This document shows positions 24,471 through 33,553 of a DNA stretch of 64,000 bases, piece after piece. This stretch comes from an uncultured Megasphaera sp. GTDB taxonomy: Bacteria > Bacillota > Negativicutes > Veillonellales > Megasphaeraceae. The stretch's first letter is position 1, and each line of letters starts with the position of its first letter. Below the pieces are notes generated by a model. That model was not told where the DNA came from. It ran no database searches and saw nothing but the letters and a program-made list of their open reading frames with translations. The stretch lies in assembly GCA_934202965.1 (NCBI GenBank), contig CAKPYN010000001.1:62001-126000 (forward strand), read 5' to 3'. The position numbers and the translations under genes were made by a program.

Positions 24471-25628
24471 ATGGATAAAATACCGAAAAGAAAAGCAATA
24501 CAATGGGTATATAAAGGAATAGGATGTTTTTTTACAGTGCTGACAGCGGCTTTAGTCATCCTTATATCACTATCGTATTGGCTGATGGGAGACTGGCTGG
24601 GATGGATTAAAATATACCGTACGTTCTATATTGTAGAAACGCACTATGCCGATACAATAGATAAAAAAACGCTTCTTGATGGAGCTGTTAAGGGCATTGT
24701 TTCTACATTAGGGGACAAACATTCCTTATATATGGCCGGCGATGAATTTAAAGAATTTAAAGATCAAATGTCTAGTTCGTATGCAGGTATTGGCGTATAT
24801 ATCGGCAATACCGACGCGGGTATTATGATTGCTGGAATTATCGATGATAGTCCGGCTAGCGAAGCTGCGTTAAAACGCGGGGATCTCATTATAGCGATTG
24901 ATGGCACGCCGACAGAAGGAATGAAACTGGAAGATGTTTCTAAAAAGATTCGCGGTCCAGTACAAACCGATGTAACCTTGACCATCCGTGAAGATGGTGT
25001 AGATAAAGAAGTTACGCTGACACGGCGGCAGATTCACATGAAAACCGTTATGGGACAGATGGTAGAAGGAACGAATATTGGTTATATTCGTATTGGCGTT
25101 TTTGGAGAAGATACGGGAACCGAATTTACGAAAGAATATCAATCCTTGCGCGAACAAGGCATGGAAAAAATGATACTCGATTTGCGAAATAATCCCGGTG
25201 GCTTAGTAGATCAAGCCGTAGATGTTGCCGGAAATTTTATGCCCCAGGGCAGTACGGTTGTTTCCTTTACTAGCAGCGACGGCAATACGCAGACCTTTGA
25301 GGCTAACGGAACAGGCGATACGATTCCCATGGTCGTATTGATTAATGAAAATTCTGCCAGTGCGTCAGAAATTGTTTCCGGCTCTATTCAGGATTTAGGA
25401 CTTGGAAAAATCATCGGCGTACGTAGTTATGGCAAAGGCACCGTACAGGGAGTATATGGTGTTAGTCAGGATGATGCGATAAAATTGACAGTAGCAAAAT
25501 ACCATACAGCCAGTGGCAGAGAAATTGATGGAACGGGCATCGAACCGGATATCATCGTGCAGCTGCAGCCCAATGATACCGTTGATTATCAGCTGCAGAA
25601 GGCATTAGATGTAGTAAAAGAGGAATAA
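24471..25628 (+). CDS. S41 C-terminal processing peptidase with PDZ domain
   Basis: 385 aa. Membrane anchor at residues ~15-40 (FFTVLTAALVILISLSYWLM), PDZ domain ~95-180 (SSYAGIGVYIG, GDLIIAIDGTPTEGM), then the S41 protease: MILDLRNNPGGLVDQAVDVA, catalytic Ser in VLINENSASASEIVSGSI, and Lys ~25 residues on in GVRSYGKGTVQG. It cleaves C-termini of exported proteins. It follows the M23 hydrolase by 12 bases; in other bacteria CTPs process or degrade cell-wall hydrolases, so the neighbour is a plausible substrate. Confidence 0.9.
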   Translation: MDKIPKRKAIQWVYKGIGCFFTVLTAALVILISLSYWLMGDWLGWIKIYRTFYIVETHYADTIDKKTLLDGAVKGIVSTLGDKHSLYMAGDEFKEFKDQMSSSYAGIGVYIGNTDAGIMIAGIIDDSPASEAALKRGDLIIAIDGTPTEGMKLEDVSKKIRGPVQTDVTLTIREDGVDKEVTLTRRQIHMKTVMGQMVEGTNIGYIRIGVFGEDTGTEFTKEYQSLREQGMEKMILDLRNNPGGLVDQAVDVAGNFMPQGSTVVSFTSSDGNTQTFEANGTGDTIPMVVLINENSASASEIVSGSIQDLGLGKIIGVRSYGKGTVQGVYGVSQDDAIKLTVAKYHTASGREIDGTGIEPDIIVQLQPNDTVDYQLQKALDVVKEE

Positions 25629-25844
25629 GATGATCTTTATTCGTATCTTTTTTTCAAAAATGTCTTTACAGATTCGGGATTTTGCTTTAAAATTTTGTCA
25701 GTACCGTAATTACATATGCACGTAGGACAGATAGACAGGAGACATGGTATATGTATGCTGTGTCTCTTTCTGTATATATGGCAGTGTAAACGGATATTTC
25801 GTATATAACGCGCGACAGCGTATGACATTTCTATGAGGTGAATT

Positions 25845-27119
25845 ATGTTTATAGACAGAGCAAGAATATTTGTACAATCCGGGCGCGGCGGTGACGGCAT
25901 GAGTAGTTTTCGTCACGAAAAATTCGTCCCCAAAGGAGGTCCCAACGGTGGGGATGGCGGTCAAGGCGGTAATGTTGTTTTGGTAGCAGACCGCAATGTA
26001 AACACATTGGTCGATTTTCGATTTCGCCGTTTATTTAAAGCGAAACCAGGCGGCAAGGGAGAAGGAAGCAATAAATATGGACGTAATGCCGAAGATTTAT
26101 TGATTACCGTGCCGCTTGGAACAGTAGTCCGCGATGAAGAAAGTGATAAAATTATTGCTGATTTAAGCCATGACGGGCAACAGGCTATTGTGGCAAAAGG
26201 CGGTCGTGGCGGGCGTGGCAACTGGCATTTTCGCACGAGTGCCAATCGTACCCCTACTTTTGCAGAACGAGGTGAACCCGGTGAAGAACGCTGGCTGAAA
26301 CTGGAATTGAAAGTATTGGCTGACGTTGGTCTGCTAGGATATCCTAGTGTTGGCAAATCCAGTATTTTGCGGAAAGTATCAGCAGCCCAACCAGAAGTAG
26401 CAGCATATCATTTTACGACGCTGAATCCGATTTTAGGGGTTGTAAATTTAAGCGACCACCGCAGTTTTGTCATGGCAGATATTCCGGGATTGATTGACGG
26501 AGCTAGTGAAGGTGTTGGGCTAGGACATGATTTCCTTCGCCATATTGAACGAACAAAAATTTTAATTCATGTCTTGGATGTATCCGGTATGGAAGGGCGA
26601 GATCCGATTGAAGATTATGAAAAAATTAATGCCGAACTCAAAAAATACAGTGACAAATTATCAAGAAAATTGCAGATTGTAGCAGCCAATAAAGTGGATG
26701 TTCTAGAAGAAGGTTCCGATAACTTGGAGCGATTGGAATCTTATCTGACTCAGCGCGGCATAGAAGTATATCCGATTTGCGCGTTGACCGGTGAAGGTAT
26801 GGATGCCTTACTGGAACGCGTTTGGACATTGCTGGAAAACTATGTAGAAGAACCGGAAGAAACAACCGAAGAAGTCGTATATAAAGCGGAAGAAAAACCT
26901 GATTTTGAAGTGAAACGTGACGACGATGGTGCATTTGTTATTACGGGACCGCGTATTGAAAATCTAGTTGCTATGACTAATTTTGATGATGATCAGTCGC
27001 TGCGACGTTTTCAACGCATTTGGCGATATATGGAGCTGGATAAATTATTAAAAGAACATGGCATACAAGATGGAAATACAGTCCGTATTTATGCGATGGA
27101 ATTTGAATATCACGAATAA
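25845..27119 (+). CDS. obgE: GTPase ObgE/CgtA
   Basis: 424 aa. Ribosome-assembly and stress GTPase. Obg domain with Gly-rich loops (GRGGDGMSSFRHEKFVPKGG, GGDGGQGGNVVLV) at residues 1-160; G domain with G1 GYPSVGKSS, switch VNLSDHRSFVMADIPGLIDG, NKVD; a C-terminal OCT domain (residues ~345-424, VITGPRIENLVAMTNFDDDQ). GAGGTGA precedes ATG 25845. The 216-base gap upstream carries no gene and may hold the promoter of the obgE-to-S1 operon. Confidence 0.95.
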   Translation: MFIDRARIFVQSGRGGDGMSSFRHEKFVPKGGPNGGDGGQGGNVVLVADRNVNTLVDFRFRRLFKAKPGGKGEGSNKYGRNAEDLLITVPLGTVVRDEESDKIIADLSHDGQQAIVAKGGRGGRGNWHFRTSANRTPTFAERGEPGEERWLKLELKVLADVGLLGYPSVGKSSILRKVSAAQPEVAAYHFTTLNPILGVVNLSDHRSFVMADIPGLIDGASEGVGLGHDFLRHIERTKILIHVLDVSGMEGRDPIEDYEKINAELKKYSDKLSRKLQIVAANKVDVLEEGSDNLERLESYLTQRGIEVYPICALTGEGMDALLERVWTLLENYVEEPEETTEEVVYKAEEKPDFEVKRDDDGAFVITGPRIENLVAMTNFDDDQSLRRFQRIWRYMELDKLLKEHGIQDGNTVRIYAMEFEYHE

Positions 27120-27130
27120 AAGGAGTATAT

Positions 27131-27424
27131 ATGAATAATAAAGATAAAAAGAAATTAAAGGGCATGGCAAGTTTAATGCCGTCTGTTGTACAAATTGGTA
27201 AAGAAGGCTTGAGCAATGCCGTTATTGACAGCGCACGGGCTGCGATTACAGCAAGAGAATTAATCAAAGCACACGTGTTAAATAATGCCAATTTAGATAC
27301 GAAAGAAACCATGAAAGAACTGGCAGATATGCTGGGAGCTGAATTAGTTCAAGTGATTGGTCACTACGGCGTTTTGTTTAAGAAAAAAGATAAGAAATCC
27401 CATTTTGATTTTATTACGATGTAA
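27131..27424 (+). CDS. yhbY: YhbY-family RNA-binding protein (CRM domain)
   Basis: 97 aa. The single CRM domain is clear: LKGMASLMPSVVQIGKEGLS, AARELIKAHVLNN-like (TARELIKAHVLNNANLD), ADMLGAELVQVIGHYGVLFK. It associates with pre-50S particles. It lies 12 bases after obgE, another ribosome-assembly factor, with AAAAGGAG before the ATG. Confidence 0.92.
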   Translation: MNNKDKKKLKGMASLMPSVVQIGKEGLSNAVIDSARAAITARELIKAHVLNNANLDTKETMKELADMLGAELVQVIGHYGVLFKKKDKKSHFDFITM

Positions 27425-27436
27425 GGTTGTGATAGT

Positions 27437-28567
27437 ATGACCGTCATGCGGCCGGAATTGACAAAAAAGAAGCGTATTGTCGTTAAAGTAGGGTCTAGTA
27501 CGCTAACGCATGAATCAGGAAAATTAAATTACCATCGCATTGAGCGCCTGGTAATGGAAATCGCTGATTTAGCAAACCAGGGAAAGCAGATGGTACTCGT
27601 ATCATCTGGTGCAGTGAGTGCCGGACTTGGACCGCTGGGGTTAGCGAAGCGCCCGCAAACGATTCGGGAAAAACAAGCTGTTGCTGCAGTAGGCCAAGGT
27701 GTTTTACTGCATACATATGAAAAAATGTTTCGTGAATATGGGCAGAATGTAGGGCAAGTTTTATTAACCCGTATGGATGCGCAAAACCGAAAAAACTTCA
27801 TGAATTCTCGCAATGCGCTGCTGACCATGCTGGATATGGGGATTATTCCTATTATTAATGAAAATGACGTTGTAGCTATTGATGAGTTTAAAATTGGTGA
27901 TAATGATACGTTGTCTGCTATGGTTAGCAGTATTATTGATGCCGATTTATTGGTATTGCTGTCAGATATTGATGGGTTGTATACTGCTAATCCGCAAACG
28001 CATCCCGAAGCCGTTTTGATTCCTAACGTAAAAGAAATTGACAAACATTTTTATGAAATTGCGGAAGGTGCCGGAACTTCCATCGGTACGGGCGGCATGT
28101 ATACAAAAATTCAGGCAGCCTCTCTAGCTACATCGGCTGGGGTCGATATGATCATTGCCTCTGGCAGTGAAGATGGCATTTTACGCCGTATATGCCAAGG
28201 AGAAGAAATCGGAACGTGGTTTACGGCTAAAGATTCCAATCTTCATTCGAAAAAACGATGGCTTTTATCAGGCAGCAAATCGGAAGGCACTATTGTCGTG
28301 GATGAAGGATGCCGTAATGCGCTCATTGGACATGGATCCAGCTTACTCCCCGTAGGTGTCGTTCGTGTAGAAGGCAGATTTCATGAAGGTGATATTGTAC
28401 GCGTTATTTGTGATGGTGTTACGATTGCAAAAGGAATCGTCAATTATAATAGTGAGCAGATTGCAGCGATTAAAAAACATCAAACCGATGAAATTGCAAC
28501 GATTTTAGGCCATGAAGGCGTATATGAAGAAGTCATTCATCGGGACAATTTAGTAGCGATGCAATAA
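27437..28567 (+). CDS. proB: Glutamate 5-kinase
   Basis: 376 aa. First step of proline synthesis: ATP-dependent phosphorylation of glutamate. Amino-acid-kinase domain with VVKVGSSTLTHESGKL, VLVSSGAVSAGLGPLGLAKR, FKIGDNDTLSAMVSS, LLSDIDGLYTANP and GTGGMYTKIQAA; PUA domain from ~residue 285. Length matches enzymes with PUA. It is followed by proA after 17 bases, so both enzymes of glutamate semialdehyde formation are co-expressed. Confidence 0.95.
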   Translation: MTVMRPELTKKKRIVVKVGSSTLTHESGKLNYHRIERLVMEIADLANQGKQMVLVSSGAVSAGLGPLGLAKRPQTIREKQAVAAVGQGVLLHTYEKMFREYGQNVGQVLLTRMDAQNRKNFMNSRNALLTMLDMGIIPIINENDVVAIDEFKIGDNDTLSAMVSSIIDADLLVLLSDIDGLYTANPQTHPEAVLIPNVKEIDKHFYEIAEGAGTSIGTGGMYTKIQAASLATSAGVDMIIASGSEDGILRRICQGEEIGTWFTAKDSNLHSKKRWLLSGSKSEGTIVVDEGCRNALIGHGSSLLPVGVVRVEGRFHEGDIVRVICDGVTIAKGIVNYNSEQIAAIKKHQTDEIATILGHEGVYEEVIHRDNLVAMQ

Positions 28568-28584
28568 GATACGGAGGGATATAG

Positions 28585-29835
28585 ATGGAATCAGAAGTGC
28601 GTAGTAAGGCAAAATCGGCTCATGAAGCATCCATGCATCTGGCAAATGCAGCAACGGCTGTCAAGAATGCCGCGTTGTCATATATTGCTGACGAATTAGA
28701 ATCACAGCGCCAGACTATTATAGCTGCGAACCAAACGGATCTTGCCAATGCCAAAGCAAAAGGCATGAGTGAAGCGATGCTGGATAGATTAGCCTTGACT
28801 GAATCGCGTATTGCAGATATTGCCAAGGGTGTGCGGCAAGTGATTGAACTTCCCGATCCCGTTGGCGTAGAGTTAGATGCATGGACACGACCGAATGGAC
28901 TTCGCATTCAAAAAGTTACGGTACCTTTAGGCGTTATTGCGATGATATATGAATCGCGACCCAATGTAACCGTAGATGCCGCCGCTTTATGTATTAAGTC
29001 AGGCAATGCGTGTGTGCTGCGGGGCGGCAGTGAATCCATTCGTTCTAATATGGCATTGGCCGTTGTTATTAAAGCGGGATTGCAAAAAGCGGGATTATCT
29101 CCTGATTTGGTGCAATTATTAGAAAACACAGATAGAACATTAGTCAAAGAATTACTGACGTTGCGCCAGTATATTGATTTGGCAATTCCCCGTGGCGGTG
29201 CCGGCTTGATTCAAATGGTTGTCCAGACCGCAACCGTGCCTTGTATTGAGACGGGCAGTGGTATATGTCATATTTATGTTGATAAAGATGCTGATTTGGA
29301 TATGGCTGTACGTATTATTGAAAATGCCAAAGTATCCCGCCCTTCTACCTGTAATGCAATGGAAACCTTGTTGGTACATCAGGATATTCGTCAGGTACTG
29401 TTGGAAAAACTGGTACCGGTCATGCAGCGTGATGCTGTTGAACTGCGTGGAGATACAAAGGCACGCATACTGCATGAAAATATAATACAAGAAGCAACGG
29501 CAGCTGATTGGGAAACGGAATATAATGCGTTGATTATGTCTATTCGCACCGTGTCATCTGTAGAGGAAGCGATTGCCCATATTCGTCGCTATAGTACGCA
29601 TCATTCTGAAGCCATTGTAACAGAAAATGCAAAAACAGCAGAAAAATTTTTACAAGAAGTAGATTCTGCAGCCGTATATGTGAATGCATCGACACGGTTT
29701 ACAGATGGATTTGAATTTGGGTTTGGTGCAGAAATTGGCATTAGTACGCAAAAACTGCATGTTCGCGGTCCAATGGGATTGTCAGCATTAGTTTCTTATA
29801 AATATATTATTCATGGTCAGGGACAGATTCGCTAA
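28585..29835 (+). CDS. proA: Gamma-glutamyl phosphate reductase
   Basis: 416 aa. NADPH-dependent reduction of glutamyl 5-phosphate to the semialdehyde. Seen: PLGVIAMIYESRPNVTVDAA, CIKSGNACVLRGGSESIRSN, and catalytic Cys in AKVSRPSTCNAMETLLVH. C-terminal STRFTDGFEFGFGAEIGIST and KLHVRGPMGL are typical. GGAGGG before ATG 28585. Its stop overlaps the start of a 53-aa ORF. Confidence 0.95.
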   Translation: MESEVRSKAKSAHEASMHLANAATAVKNAALSYIADELESQRQTIIAANQTDLANAKAKGMSEAMLDRLALTESRIADIAKGVRQVIELPDPVGVELDAWTRPNGLRIQKVTVPLGVIAMIYESRPNVTVDAAALCIKSGNACVLRGGSESIRSNMALAVVIKAGLQKAGLSPDLVQLLENTDRTLVKELLTLRQYIDLAIPRGGAGLIQMVVQTATVPCIETGSGICHIYVDKDADLDMAVRIIENAKVSRPSTCNAMETLLVHQDIRQVLLEKLVPVMQRDAVELRGDTKARILHENIIQEATAADWETEYNALIMSIRTVSSVEEAIAHIRRYSTHHSEAIVTENAKTAEKFLQEVDSAAVYVNASTRFTDGFEFGFGAEIGISTQKLHVRGPMGLSALVSYKYIIHGQGQIR

Positions 29836-29996
29836 TGAAACGAATCGTCTTGGGATATATACAGACTCTTCGAAACTATGCAGCAGCTCCTAAAACACAG
29901 TATGAGTATAAACATTATGCCAAATTTTTGGTATTGTATCTGCTTGCTGTAGGTATCGTATGGGGAGGAATCTATATTTACTATGGAAATTACTAG
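29835..29996 (+). CDS. Small membrane protein, 53 aa, between proA and nadD
   Basis: ATG 29835 overlaps the proA stop (TAATG), and the TAG at 29994-29996 lies 14 bases inside nadD, a coupled arrangement that fills the only gap in the operon. The peptide has a basic N-terminus (MKRIVLGYIQTLRNYAAAPK), one clear helix (FLVLYLLAVGIVWGGIYIYY) and ends GNY. No ribosome-binding site of its own is needed if coupled to proA. I do not recognise a family. The perfect fit between two genes and the clean membrane helix argue that it is real. Confidence 0.6.
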   Translation: MKRIVLGYIQTLRNYAAAPKTQYEYKHYAKFLVLYLLAVGIVWGGIYIYYGNY

Positions 29997-30600
29997 ATTG
30001 GGGATTATGGGAGGAACGTTTAATCCTATTCATTTGGGACATTTGATGATCGCTGAAGAAGCAAGACAAACCTTTCATTTGGACAAGGTCTTGTTTATCC
30101 CTTCGTATATAACCCCAAATAAACATGTAGCAGGTGCGACAGCAGAACAACGGTTAGCAATGGTACGATTGGCTATTGCTGACAATCCTCATTTTGCAGT
30201 CAGTGATATGGAAATACGTAGAAAAGGTCGCTCGTATACTGTAGATACTCTGCATTTCTTAAAAAAATTGTATGGTCCTACGTATATTTTGTATTTTATT
30301 TCCGGAACAGATACGATTCAGGATTTACCGAATTGGCATCAGCCGGAAGAAATTCTATCGTTATGTCAGTTTGTAGGAGCTACCAGACCAGACGGAAGTC
30401 AATCCATTGGTAGCGTGATCGAACATTTTGGGCCGTTGGGAAAACATATCTTAAAATTAGCGGTACCTACCATGGAAATTTCTTCTACAGAGCTGCGGCA
30501 TCGCATTGCGAATGGACAGTCTGTACGCTATATGATTCCGCCGGTAGTCGTAGAATATATCCGGAAAAATGGAGTATATCAATGTACAACGAAGCATTAA
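29983..30600 (+). CDS. nadD: Nicotinate-nucleotide adenylyltransferase
   Basis: 205 aa. Makes nicotinate adenine dinucleotide from NaMN and ATP. Nucleotidyltransferase motif GIMGGTFNPIHLGHLMIAEE (T/HxGH), then RRKGRSYTVDTLHFLK, FISGTDTIQDLPNWHQPEEI and the C-terminal MEISSTELRHRIANGQSVRY. Length is typical. Overlaps yqeK by 19 bases; nadD-yqeK is a conserved Firmicutes pair. Confidence 0.95.
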   Translation: MEITRLGIMGGTFNPIHLGHLMIAEEARQTFHLDKVLFIPSYITPNKHVAGATAEQRLAMVRLAIADNPHFAVSDMEIRRKGRSYTVDTLHFLKKLYGPTYILYFISGTDTIQDLPNWHQPEEILSLCQFVGATRPDGSQSIGSVIEHFGPLGKHILKLAVPTMEISSTELRHRIANGQSVRYMIPPVVVEYIRKNGVYQCTTKH

Positions 30601-31181
30601 AAGAAAAAATTAAAAAAGATTTACAACAAAGTTTATCTAAACATCGGTATACCCATGTTTTAGGTGTAGCAGCCAAAGCACGGGAATTAGCCGATAAATA
30701 TGGCGGAGATTTAGATCAGGCAGAAGTGGCAGGCTTACTGCATGATGCTGCTAAGCAAAAAACGCTGGCAGAAATGCAAACATTAGCTAGACGGTCTTTT
30801 GGCAATACCCTTCCAGATACCATTATGTCTATTGGAAGTCTTTTGCATGGCTATGCCGCTGTAACGATTGCCAGAGAAACATATGGCATACAGGATGAGG
30901 ATCTACTGGCAGCGTTGGCACATCATACGACAGGTACAGAACAAATGAGTACGCTAGAAAAAATTATTTTTATTGCTGACTATATTGAAGTAAATCGCGA
31001 TTTTGATGGCGTGGAACGACTACGCAGCATAGCGGCAAAAGATTTGGATAAAGCTGTACTAGCCGGTTATGATTCAACGATTTCCCATTTATTGGAACAA
31101 GAAAAAACGATTTATACAGGGACCATCATCAATCGAAATGCACTCATTTTAGCCATGCAGGCAGATAGGAAGATAAAATGA
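30582..31181 (+). CDS. yqeK: HD-domain hydrolase YqeK (symmetrical Ap4A hydrolase)
   Basis: 199 aa. HD phosphohydrolase: HVLGVAAKARELADKYGGDL, then LLHDAAKQKTLAEM (HD), HGYAAVTIARETYG, ALAHHTTG, IIFIADYIEVNRDFDGVERL. YqeK proteins cleave diadenosine tetraphosphate to ADP. Overlaps nadD upstream and the LCP gene downstream (ATGA). Confidence 0.9.
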   Translation: MYNEALKEKIKKDLQQSLSKHRYTHVLGVAAKARELADKYGGDLDQAEVAGLLHDAAKQKTLAEMQTLARRSFGNTLPDTIMSIGSLLHGYAAVTIARETYGIQDEDLLAALAHHTTGTEQMSTLEKIIFIADYIEVNRDFDGVERLRSIAAKDLDKAVLAGYDSTISHLLEQEKTIYTGTIINRNALILAMQADRKIK

Positions 31182-32197
31182 TGGAGCAGGACAACTTAAC
31201 AAAGAAACGGCCGCAGCGGCGACTGAAAAAAAAGCGGACACAACGACAGAAATTTCGACGCCTATTATTGATTTTGGCTGGATTTATTTTTATTTGCTTG
31301 CTAGCTGCATTAGGATGGAAATATTATCAAGATGCTAGACAGTCCCAGTTTCAAGGACAAATTGATGCCGTGCAAAATGGTTCGTCTGAATCATTTGTTC
31401 AGAATAGTCCCGATACGCCATTATATGTTTTACTTGTAGGCGTAGATAATGATATGCCGCAGCATGCTAACTTTATTGGTATTGCCGCTATCAATCGAGT
31501 AAAAAAACAAGTCGACTTTATTATGCTGCCCGATAATACAAGAATTATGGGGCGTAAAGAAAAGGGAATTCAAGAGTTGCAGAATGTATACAGCGAAGGA
31601 GGCCTTCCGCTATTGCGGGCTGTTGTCGAAGATATTTTTCACATTCCTATCCCATTTTATGCAGAATTTACGGAAAATGCCTTTGAAAAAATGATTGATA
31701 TGGGTGGCGGAATGCCCATGTATGTCGAAAAAAATATGTATCATGCTGATGCAACTGGTGAAACAGATATTAACTTATTTCAAGGGTATCAAACGCTTGA
31801 CGGGCAGGAAGCTGCTGGATATATGCGGTATATTGACAGTGATGGATACTTGTCAAGAACGCAGCGGCAGGAACGATTTGTCAGAGAATTTTATGAAGAA
31901 CGTGAACATCATTTTGGAATTGCTAATGCGTTATTTATGTATCGTTTTTGGAATCAAGTTCAGTCCAATATTTCTGCTAAAGATATGGCGTTATTAGCAT
32001 TTGATTTTAAGAATGTGCCAGTTAGTGCTATTCATTTTTATATCTTGCCGGGAGAAATGGTACAAGATAAAGAAACATCGTATCAGAAGTTATGGACTTA
32101 TGACCCGGTTGAAGCGCAAAAAATTATAGGGACAATGAATAATGCAATTGCTGCTGCGCCAACAGTAGATACGCAGCAAACAAACATTAAAGAGTAA
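31178..32197 (+). CDS. LytR-CpsA-Psr (LCP) family protein
   Basis: 339 aa. A very basic cytoplasmic start (KKRPQRRLKKKRTQRQKFRR), one membrane helix (LLLILAGFIFICLLAALGWK), then an extracytoplasmic LCP domain: PLYVLLVGVDND, VDFIMLPDNTRIMG, LQNVYSEGGLPLLRAVVEDI, FEKMIDMGGGMPMYVEKNMY, and GYMRYIDSDGYLSRTQRQER with the RxxR-Q motif. LCP enzymes move lipid-linked polymers onto peptidoglycan. The usual PRDT is here PDNT, so one phosphate-contacting Arg may be shifted or missing. Confidence 0.85.
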   Translation: MMEQDNLTKKRPQRRLKKKRTQRQKFRRLLLILAGFIFICLLAALGWKYYQDARQSQFQGQIDAVQNGSSESFVQNSPDTPLYVLLVGVDNDMPQHANFIGIAAINRVKKQVDFIMLPDNTRIMGRKEKGIQELQNVYSEGGLPLLRAVVEDIFHIPIPFYAEFTENAFEKMIDMGGGMPMYVEKNMYHADATGETDINLFQGYQTLDGQEAAGYMRYIDSDGYLSRTQRQERFVREFYEEREHHFGIANALFMYRFWNQVQSNISAKDMALLAFDFKNVPVSAIHFYILPGEMVQDKETSYQKLWTYDPVEAQKIIGTMNNAIAAAPTVDTQQTNIKE

Positions 32198-32214
32198 AGG
32201 AGATATCGTATTAT

Positions 32215-32595
32215 ATGCCAATCGTAATGAAAGAAACAAAAAAAGAAGAAACACCATTAAAAAGTTATGAAATTGCTGCTAAAGCAGCAGATGATAAAAA
32301 AAGCTGGGACATTGTTATTTTAAATATGGAAACATCTTCTATGATGGCGGATTATTTTGTCATTTGCAGTGCCCGTAATAACCGGCAAGCCCAAAGTATT
32401 GCCGATAACATTGAAGAACAAATGGAAAAACATGGATATGATGTTCGCCATGTAGAAGGATATCGGGAAGGTAAATGGATTTTGATTGATGCTGGCGAAG
32501 TTGTTGCCCATGTTTTTGTTGAACAAGACCGCCAGTATTATGATTTAGAAAATTTATGGTGTGATGCTGAACGGATTCCGTTTGCAGGTGAGTAA
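32215..32595 (+). CDS. rsfS: Ribosomal silencing factor RsfS
   Basis: 126 aa. Binds uL14 and blocks subunit joining in poor growth. Core: KSYEIAAKAADDKKSWDIVI, ADYFVICSARNNRQAQSIAD, YREGKWILIDAGEVVAHVFV and YYDLENLWCDAERI, all characteristic. AAAGGAG lies about 10 bases before ATG 32215; an internal ATG four codons later is an alternative. Confidence 0.95.
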   Translation: MPIVMKETKKEETPLKSYEIAAKAADDKKSWDIVILNMETSSMMADYFVICSARNNRQAQSIADNIEEQMEKHGYDVRHVEGYREGKWILIDAGEVVAHVFVEQDRQYYDLENLWCDAERIPFAGE

Positions 32596-32596
32596 C

Positions 32597-33472
32597 ATGA
32601 ATTCATTACTACAAGAAAACAGTATTGTAACCTTGGAAGTTCTTCGTACGAGTGAAATGGGGGCCTTCCTCAATGGCGGTACAGGCAATACCAATGATGA
32701 TATTTTACTACATAAAAATCAGCAAACGGCTCCCGTTCAAGTTGGTGATACGGTAACGGTCTTTTTATATCATGATCCATTAGGGCGATTGACGGCTAGT
32801 ATGCGTCTTCCCAAAATTAAAGTGGGGCAAATTGGGTATGCACCGGTTATTAATACGACTCGTTTTGGCGCATTCGTAGATGTAGGAACGGAACGCGGTA
32901 TTTTTATGCCTTTTGCCGAAATGAAAGGGCGACCCAAAGAAGGCGAATATGTATGGGTTAAATTATATGAAGATAAGTCGCACCGCCTAGCCGTATCCAT
33001 GGAAGTAGAAGATGAAATGCGTCGTGCCTCTAAAGCGGCTACGGAGGCTAAAATTGGTGACTGGGTAGAAGGTGCTATCTATAATATGACTGATCAAGGT
33101 GCCTATTTAATGACGAGAGAACGCTGGATTGCCTTTCTTCATCGCAGTGAATTTAATGGACCGATTCTCATTGGACAACTGATTAAGGGGCGTATTACCT
33201 ATATTCGAGAAGATGGGCGCATTAATATTTCACTTCGTCAGACCAAGGAAAATTCACTTACACCGGATGGAGAAAAAATCATAGCATTCTTGAAACAACG
33301 AAAGGGTAAAATGCCTTATGGTGATAAGACAGCTCCGGCAGTTATTAAAGCGAAGTTTAGTTTGAGTAAAGCTGCATTTAAACGAGCCTTAGGTCACTTG
33401 ATGAAAGAAAATCAAATTTATCAGCAAGACGGTTGGACGTATTTAAAAGAAAATACAACGGAAAAACAATAA
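32597..33472 (+). CDS. CvfB-like S1 RNA-binding protein
   Basis: 291 aa from ATG 32597 (CAGGTGAG upstream, one base after the rsfS stop). Several S1-like domains: SIVTLEVLRTSEMGAFLNGG, VGQIGYAPVINTTRFGAFVD, GDWVEGAIYNMTDQGAYLMT, then IKGRITYIREDGRINISLRQ, and a winged-helix C-terminus (KLSKAAFKRALGHLMKENQI-like). This is the CvfB/YitL architecture, an RNA-binding protein linked to virulence factor expression in staphylococci. It ends the operon at a strong terminator. Confidence 0.85.
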   Translation: MNSLLQENSIVTLEVLRTSEMGAFLNGGTGNTNDDILLHKNQQTAPVQVGDTVTVFLYHDPLGRLTASMRLPKIKVGQIGYAPVINTTRFGAFVDVGTERGIFMPFAEMKGRPKEGEYVWVKLYEDKSHRLAVSMEVEDEMRRASKAATEAKIGDWVEGAIYNMTDQGAYLMTRERWIAFLHRSEFNGPILIGQLIKGRITYIREDGRINISLRQTKENSLTPDGEKIIAFLKQRKGKMPYGDKTAPAVIKAKFSLSKAAFKRALGHLMKENQIYQQDGWTYLKENTTEKQ

Positions 33473-33513
33473 AAAAATCAGCGAGTCCATGGTATTGGCT
33501 CGCTGATTTTTTT
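33471..33513. terminator. Bidirectional terminator
   Basis: AAAAAAATCAGCGAG (33471-33485) and CTCGCTGATTTTTTT (33499-33513), between the convergent S1-protein and sulfite reductase genes. Confidence 0.9.
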
Positions 33514-33553
33514 ATTGTTTTATACGAATAATGGTATTGTTGTTAATAGCTGA

